This document shows, in pieces, positions 60,609-64,000 of a stretch of DNA of 64,000 nucleotides. The first letter of the stretch is position 1; each line of letters opens with the position of its first letter. Position numbers and translations under genes: made by a program. The notes under the pieces are model-generated. The model saw only the letters and a program-made list of their open reading frames with translations, did not search any database and was not told where the DNA came from. This DNA comes from Macrotrachela quadricornifera (Eukaryota; Rotifera; Eurotatoria; Philodinida; Philodinidae): NCBI GenBank assembly GCA_022393335.1, contig JAJEKB010021235.1:1-64000 (forward strand). Direction: 5' to 3'.

Positions 60609-62317
60609 GCTATTTTTTTTTCGTCACCTACAAAGCAACTTTATTTGACACAAATTCAGTGACGTAGCCATGGGAAAAAGAGGACCGGCCCAATAGAGGA
60701 AAAATTACGTGAGGAAAAGTAAGAGAGTATCGTTTTCGTAAAGCGATTGCTTTTTACTATGGACAGTCTCCCTTTAGAAAGCTCCTGACTACGTCTCTGC
60801 AGAGAGTATAAATTTAAAAGGTGGCAATCATTTTTCTGCTTGTTACTGCTCTTATCACATAGGATTTCTTTCTATTTGTTCTTTTCTCAACCAGTTCATA
60901 ATAACTAAATCAGATGAAACTAATTTGAATAGACGGTGTAATGTTTCAATGCTGATGTCATCCTAGATGATGATAATTGGTTGTTGGCGAAAGCTCGAGT
61001 TCTTTTTTATTTTTCAATTACTACTTGAAACGTATGATTTTAATAGCAGTTTTATATTCAATTTATAAATATTTATTTCCTATTGCTTTACATTTATGTG
61101 TGAGAATATAGAAGAAAAGATTTAGTAGATGTATCATTATTATAGAGAAAGACCTAGCATATTATAGAATTATCTATATTAAACAAATCCTTTAAGTTCC
61201 TTTCTTTAGTCACAATATAGTTCAGAAAACTAAAAAAGTGTGCAAGGAAATCTGTGGAAAAAAACTATCAAAAAGTGATACTTCGGCAGCAATATGTGTA
61301 CTTGGCAAAATTAAGAACAAAACATACAGCTAAAGCAAAAGTTCAAAGAATGAATTATATCCTGTAACAGTTAATTATGAAGAAAACAAAGTTTTGCTCT
61401 CTAATATATATTTTTTAAATTTTAGACATACAAAATCTACCCATTTGTGCCAGCGCATGTTGAGAGAAATTTTGCGACTTGTTCTTTGCGATCAAACAAT
61501 ATTTTAGATAATTTTTTGCAAGAGAAAAAGTCAATATGTAGTCTTTTACGAAATGGCGAGGTTTATCAGTAGTTTTTTTTACAGGACTACTTTGATTTTT
61601 GATAAAATTTACGTACTCCATCGATGTACTCCCTTTATAAAAATTTTGTACCTGACATGTACCCCATTTAGAAGCTTATACGATGGGAACCCTCGGTTAA
61701 GTTATCTTTTTGAAACAATTTCAATTTTATTGCATCAATCACGGTCCGTGATTTGACTTAAATTCATTCTTCGCTCGTCTGGTCTGTTTGCAATAAAAAA
61801 ACAGAAAGAAAAAATCCAAATTAACTTGATCTATTCAATCAATAATACTATATTATAATTCATAGTATTGTATTTACGATAACGATTGCTCAATTCCATA
61901 AACGTGATGATTATCATTTACACTCACATTTTATTTACTGATAACATTGGATCAATAATGAGCATCATTACATTGATGAAATGTAGCACTTATTAACTTT
62001 CAGTCTCATACTGTGAGAATTTCACGGACTTAATGAACAATTTGAGCATTGTTGACATCAATTTCTACAATCTAAGCAATGAAATAGTGGTGAAACTATT
62101 TTTATTTTTATCGCAATAATATAGATTTATTCCTAATTATTTCCTTTTATTTCTTACAAATGTTCTTCTCACATTAGTATGAATACAATAAATAAGAATG
62201 AAAAATAAGCACAAAAACAAGAAGATTAAGAACTACAACATATGTTTTTCGTATAAACAACAACACAACATATATAAAGTACAAACAAATGTTTCATTTC
62301 ATTATCTTTAAAACAAA
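60609..62317. other. Intergenic, possible snRNA remnant
   Basis: No coding exon recognised. Near 60657 the phrase CAGTGACGTAGCCATGGG resembles a motif often found at ends of animal transposable elements, which is only suggestive. A U6-like stretch lies at 61275-61360. Confidence 0.45.
61275..61360 (+). ncRNA. Possible degenerate U6 snRNA copy
   Basis: GTGATACTTCGGCAGCAATA resembles the very conserved U6 5' end (GTGCTTGCTTCGGCAGCACATATAC), followed at similar spacing by AAAATTAAGAAC and ACATACAGCTAAAGCA, comparable with U6 AAAATTGGAAC and the ACAGAGA/AGCA region. The ACAGAGA box is altered and the 3' half is not recognisable, so this would be a pseudogene if related at all. Confidence 0.3.
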
Positions 62318-62665
62318 CTATTTTTTTATAAGTGGTGGTGAACTTGATGAGTCACTATCAGTGCCACTGTTTCCATTTTTACCAGCAAGTTCATCTTTTA
62401 ACTGTTTTACCTCGTTCGTCAGCTTATCGATTGTTTTTTGAAGTTCATTGTTTAAACGCACCAGCTGCTCGTTCACATCTTGTAAATGACTAATTGTTGC
62501 AGCTTGTGAAATGGTTAATGCTTCAAGTTGTTCAATACGTTGTTGTGTTTCATCAGAAACATTTTGATTCTAGAAAAAAATTTAATTAAAAGCAAATCTT
62601 CGATAGTTAAAGGATGTATTTACCTCCTTCCCAGTTTTAAGTGGCTTTCGTTTACTACCATTCAT
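62318..62665 (-). CDS. Small coiled-coil protein, two exons
   Basis: Exon 1 (62624-62665) starts MNGSKRKPLKTGKE. Exon 2 (62318-62569) continues in phase 0 after a 54-nt GT-AG intron and ends with a TAG. The 97-residue protein has a basic start, a leucine-zipper-like coiled coil (QRIEQLEALTISQAATISHL; LNNELQKTIDKLTNEVKQLK) and a Ser/Asp tail ending SPPLIKK. The basic segment followed by regular leucines could be a bZIP-like fold, but no canonical basic DNA-binding region (N-x7-R) is evident. No orthologue recognised. It is too short and too spliced to stand out as a single ORF, but splice sites and composition support a real gene. Confidence 0.7.
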
Positions 62666-63288
62666 CTCGTTGGTGACTATAAGTCAATGACATGACCGTA
62701 TAATACAACTAAATTAGTGTCTCTTTCTGAAATGAAATAGAAATTATTTAGTACTTAACCTGTGTAAAACACATATTTAACTGATATTAGAAAAATAAAG
62801 AAAGATAGCCTTTTTATAGGCAACAAATAAAGACGCTGTGGTGAGTGTAATGTCTTTGTTTTTTGATTATACATTTATTGAAGATATTATACATATTATA
62901 CAATACATTCGTGCCGTCCGTCATAAAGTGACGCGACAATAGCACCTCTACATTATGAAAATAAATATATGATGAAACATTTATGCAGTATACTGTATAT
63001 AATAAATTTAATAATAATGATTTGCCTAAAATATAGATAAAAAAATACTCTGATTATACTATTGATTTATCATGAATAATTCGGCTGTTTTCACCATCTC
63101 AATAGATTAATGAATGTATTGATAATAATGATACATATAATAATCTTCGTCAAAAAAAAAAACAAATTAATATTCATCAAAGTATAATAAAAAATCGGTC
63201 TTAGTTATAGTTAATATTACAAAATAATTTCTCCAATTTGGAAGTTTTAAATATTAGTAGTTTTCTCATCTGAGATGATTGGCGCAAC
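62666..63288. other. Intergenic, nothing recognised
   Basis: AT-rich spacer with no coding or repeat structure noted; presumed promoter of the small coiled-coil gene at its left side. Confidence 0.45.
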
Positions 63289-64000
63289 AGAGGAATGATT
63301 AACAGTTTCATGGAATAAGTACTCATTTACTTGAATCAGCTATTAATGATGTTAGGAGACAACGGAAATTCTTATGGTTAGTAAGATTGATTATAATATG
63401 CTCTATGATTATAAAAAAATATTCGTATGGTAAATAATATGAAGAGTCGTTAGAAACAGCTGAACTAATAGAAGAAGATATTTTACAACCGAAATAATTC
63501 TATACTAGTCGCTTTGTTAGTTCAGAACGTCGTATTTATTAAGCTATCATAAGGGATTGGTCAACATTTTATGAATTATATGAGCAAGATAGTATTTTCA
63601 ACGCACTAACTGAAGATGATTTATGTACACGAACTCGACATAGCATTTATTCAGGAAAAAAAATTGGTGATGGTAATAATAGTACTTGAAAGGTGAATTA
63701 CAATCTAATTTTTGGGATTAATAAAACGAATTGTTTTCTCCTTTGTTGTGTTGTAGACCGAAGAAATTAAATCTGTTGATTTTGTTTAGAAACTTATGGG
63801 ATTAATCGATATACATAATATCATTATGAAAGCATCAGTATTTGTACAACATGTGAATAAGTATTCGTGGGAATATGATGATGCAATACGACATTAACAA
63901 AAGTCTCTACATAATTACGCTAGACTACTTGAACAATTTGATTTAAATACAACCCAAAAAAAAATAGTATCAAGAATATAGCTTTATTTTACATGGTAGA
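63289..64000 (+). pseudogene. Decayed coding remnant of unknown family, continues past the window
   Basis: Protein-like sequence is readable in successive blocks: GISTHLLESAINDVRRQRKF (about 63320-63380), SLETAELIEEDIL, then SERRIY and IIRDWSTFYELYEQDSIFNA, then TEDDLCTRTRHSIYSGKK, and after an intron-like gap GLIDIHNIIMKASVFVQHVN, then KYSWEYDDAIRH and SLHNYARLLEQFDLN. Six or more in-frame stops (for example near 63300, 63498, 63540, 63688, 63789, 63896) interrupt it. Each could be a CAA/CAG or TGG codon changed by one transition. I do not recognise the family. Intron-exon spacing is retained, so this looks like an inactivated gene copy rather than a processed pseudogene. Confidence 0.6.

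Overview
The window is animal nuclear DNA. It is AT-rich, and its genes have many short GT-AG introns (mostly about 45-70 nt). The proteins are clearly metazoan: ARMC9, a P2X receptor, C2CD3, a Nup153-like nucleoporin, BUD31, guanylate kinase and CFAP96. Compact genes, AT bias and decayed DDE transposases of types common in rotifers suggest a bdelloid rotifer (Adineta/Rotaria-like). That assignment is inference; no diagnostic marker such as the spliced leader was found.

Layout. 1-8.1 kb is gene-dense: ARMC9 (minus, 3' end beyond the window), an unrecognised gene head-to-head with it (plus), a single-exon coiled-coil protein (plus) and a tandem-RRM protein (plus). 8.1-15.65 kb has no recognisable gene and holds a foldback repeat of about 750 bp. 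15.65-19.6 kb is a P2X receptor with an unusually long cytoplasmic tail. 19.6-22.25 kb is intergenic and contains a 1.3-kb inverted-repeat element. 22.25-33.94 kb (minus) carries a short protein resembling the C-terminus of CEP290, then the many-exon C2CD3 gene. 36.5-45.1 kb (plus) has the Nup153-like gene, BUD31 and guanylate kinase, with a TA-flanked 1.5-kb element between the last two. 46.2-47.7 kb (minus) is CFAP96.

47.7-64 kb is repeat-rich: a broken DDE/SWIM transposase pseudogene (minus), an intact-looking gene with two RING-like zinc fingers (minus), a foldback element, a pogo-like element with long terminal inverted repeats and a dead transposase, a possible U6 snRNA remnant, a small coiled-coil gene (minus) and a decayed unidentified coding remnant at the right edge.

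Functional theme. Four loci in the first 48 kb (ARMC9, CEP290-like, C2CD3, CFAP96) belong to centriole, basal-body or axoneme biology. The other recognised genes are housekeeping (BUD31, guanylate kinase, Nup153-like) or signalling (P2X). No prokaryotic operon, CRISPR array or clearly foreign gene was seen. The most notable material is the set of long-arm foldback and nested elements, the stand-alone CEP290-tail protein beside C2CD3, and the unrecognised gene facing ARMC9. Exon boundaries were read by eye from splice motifs, frame continuity and family similarity.
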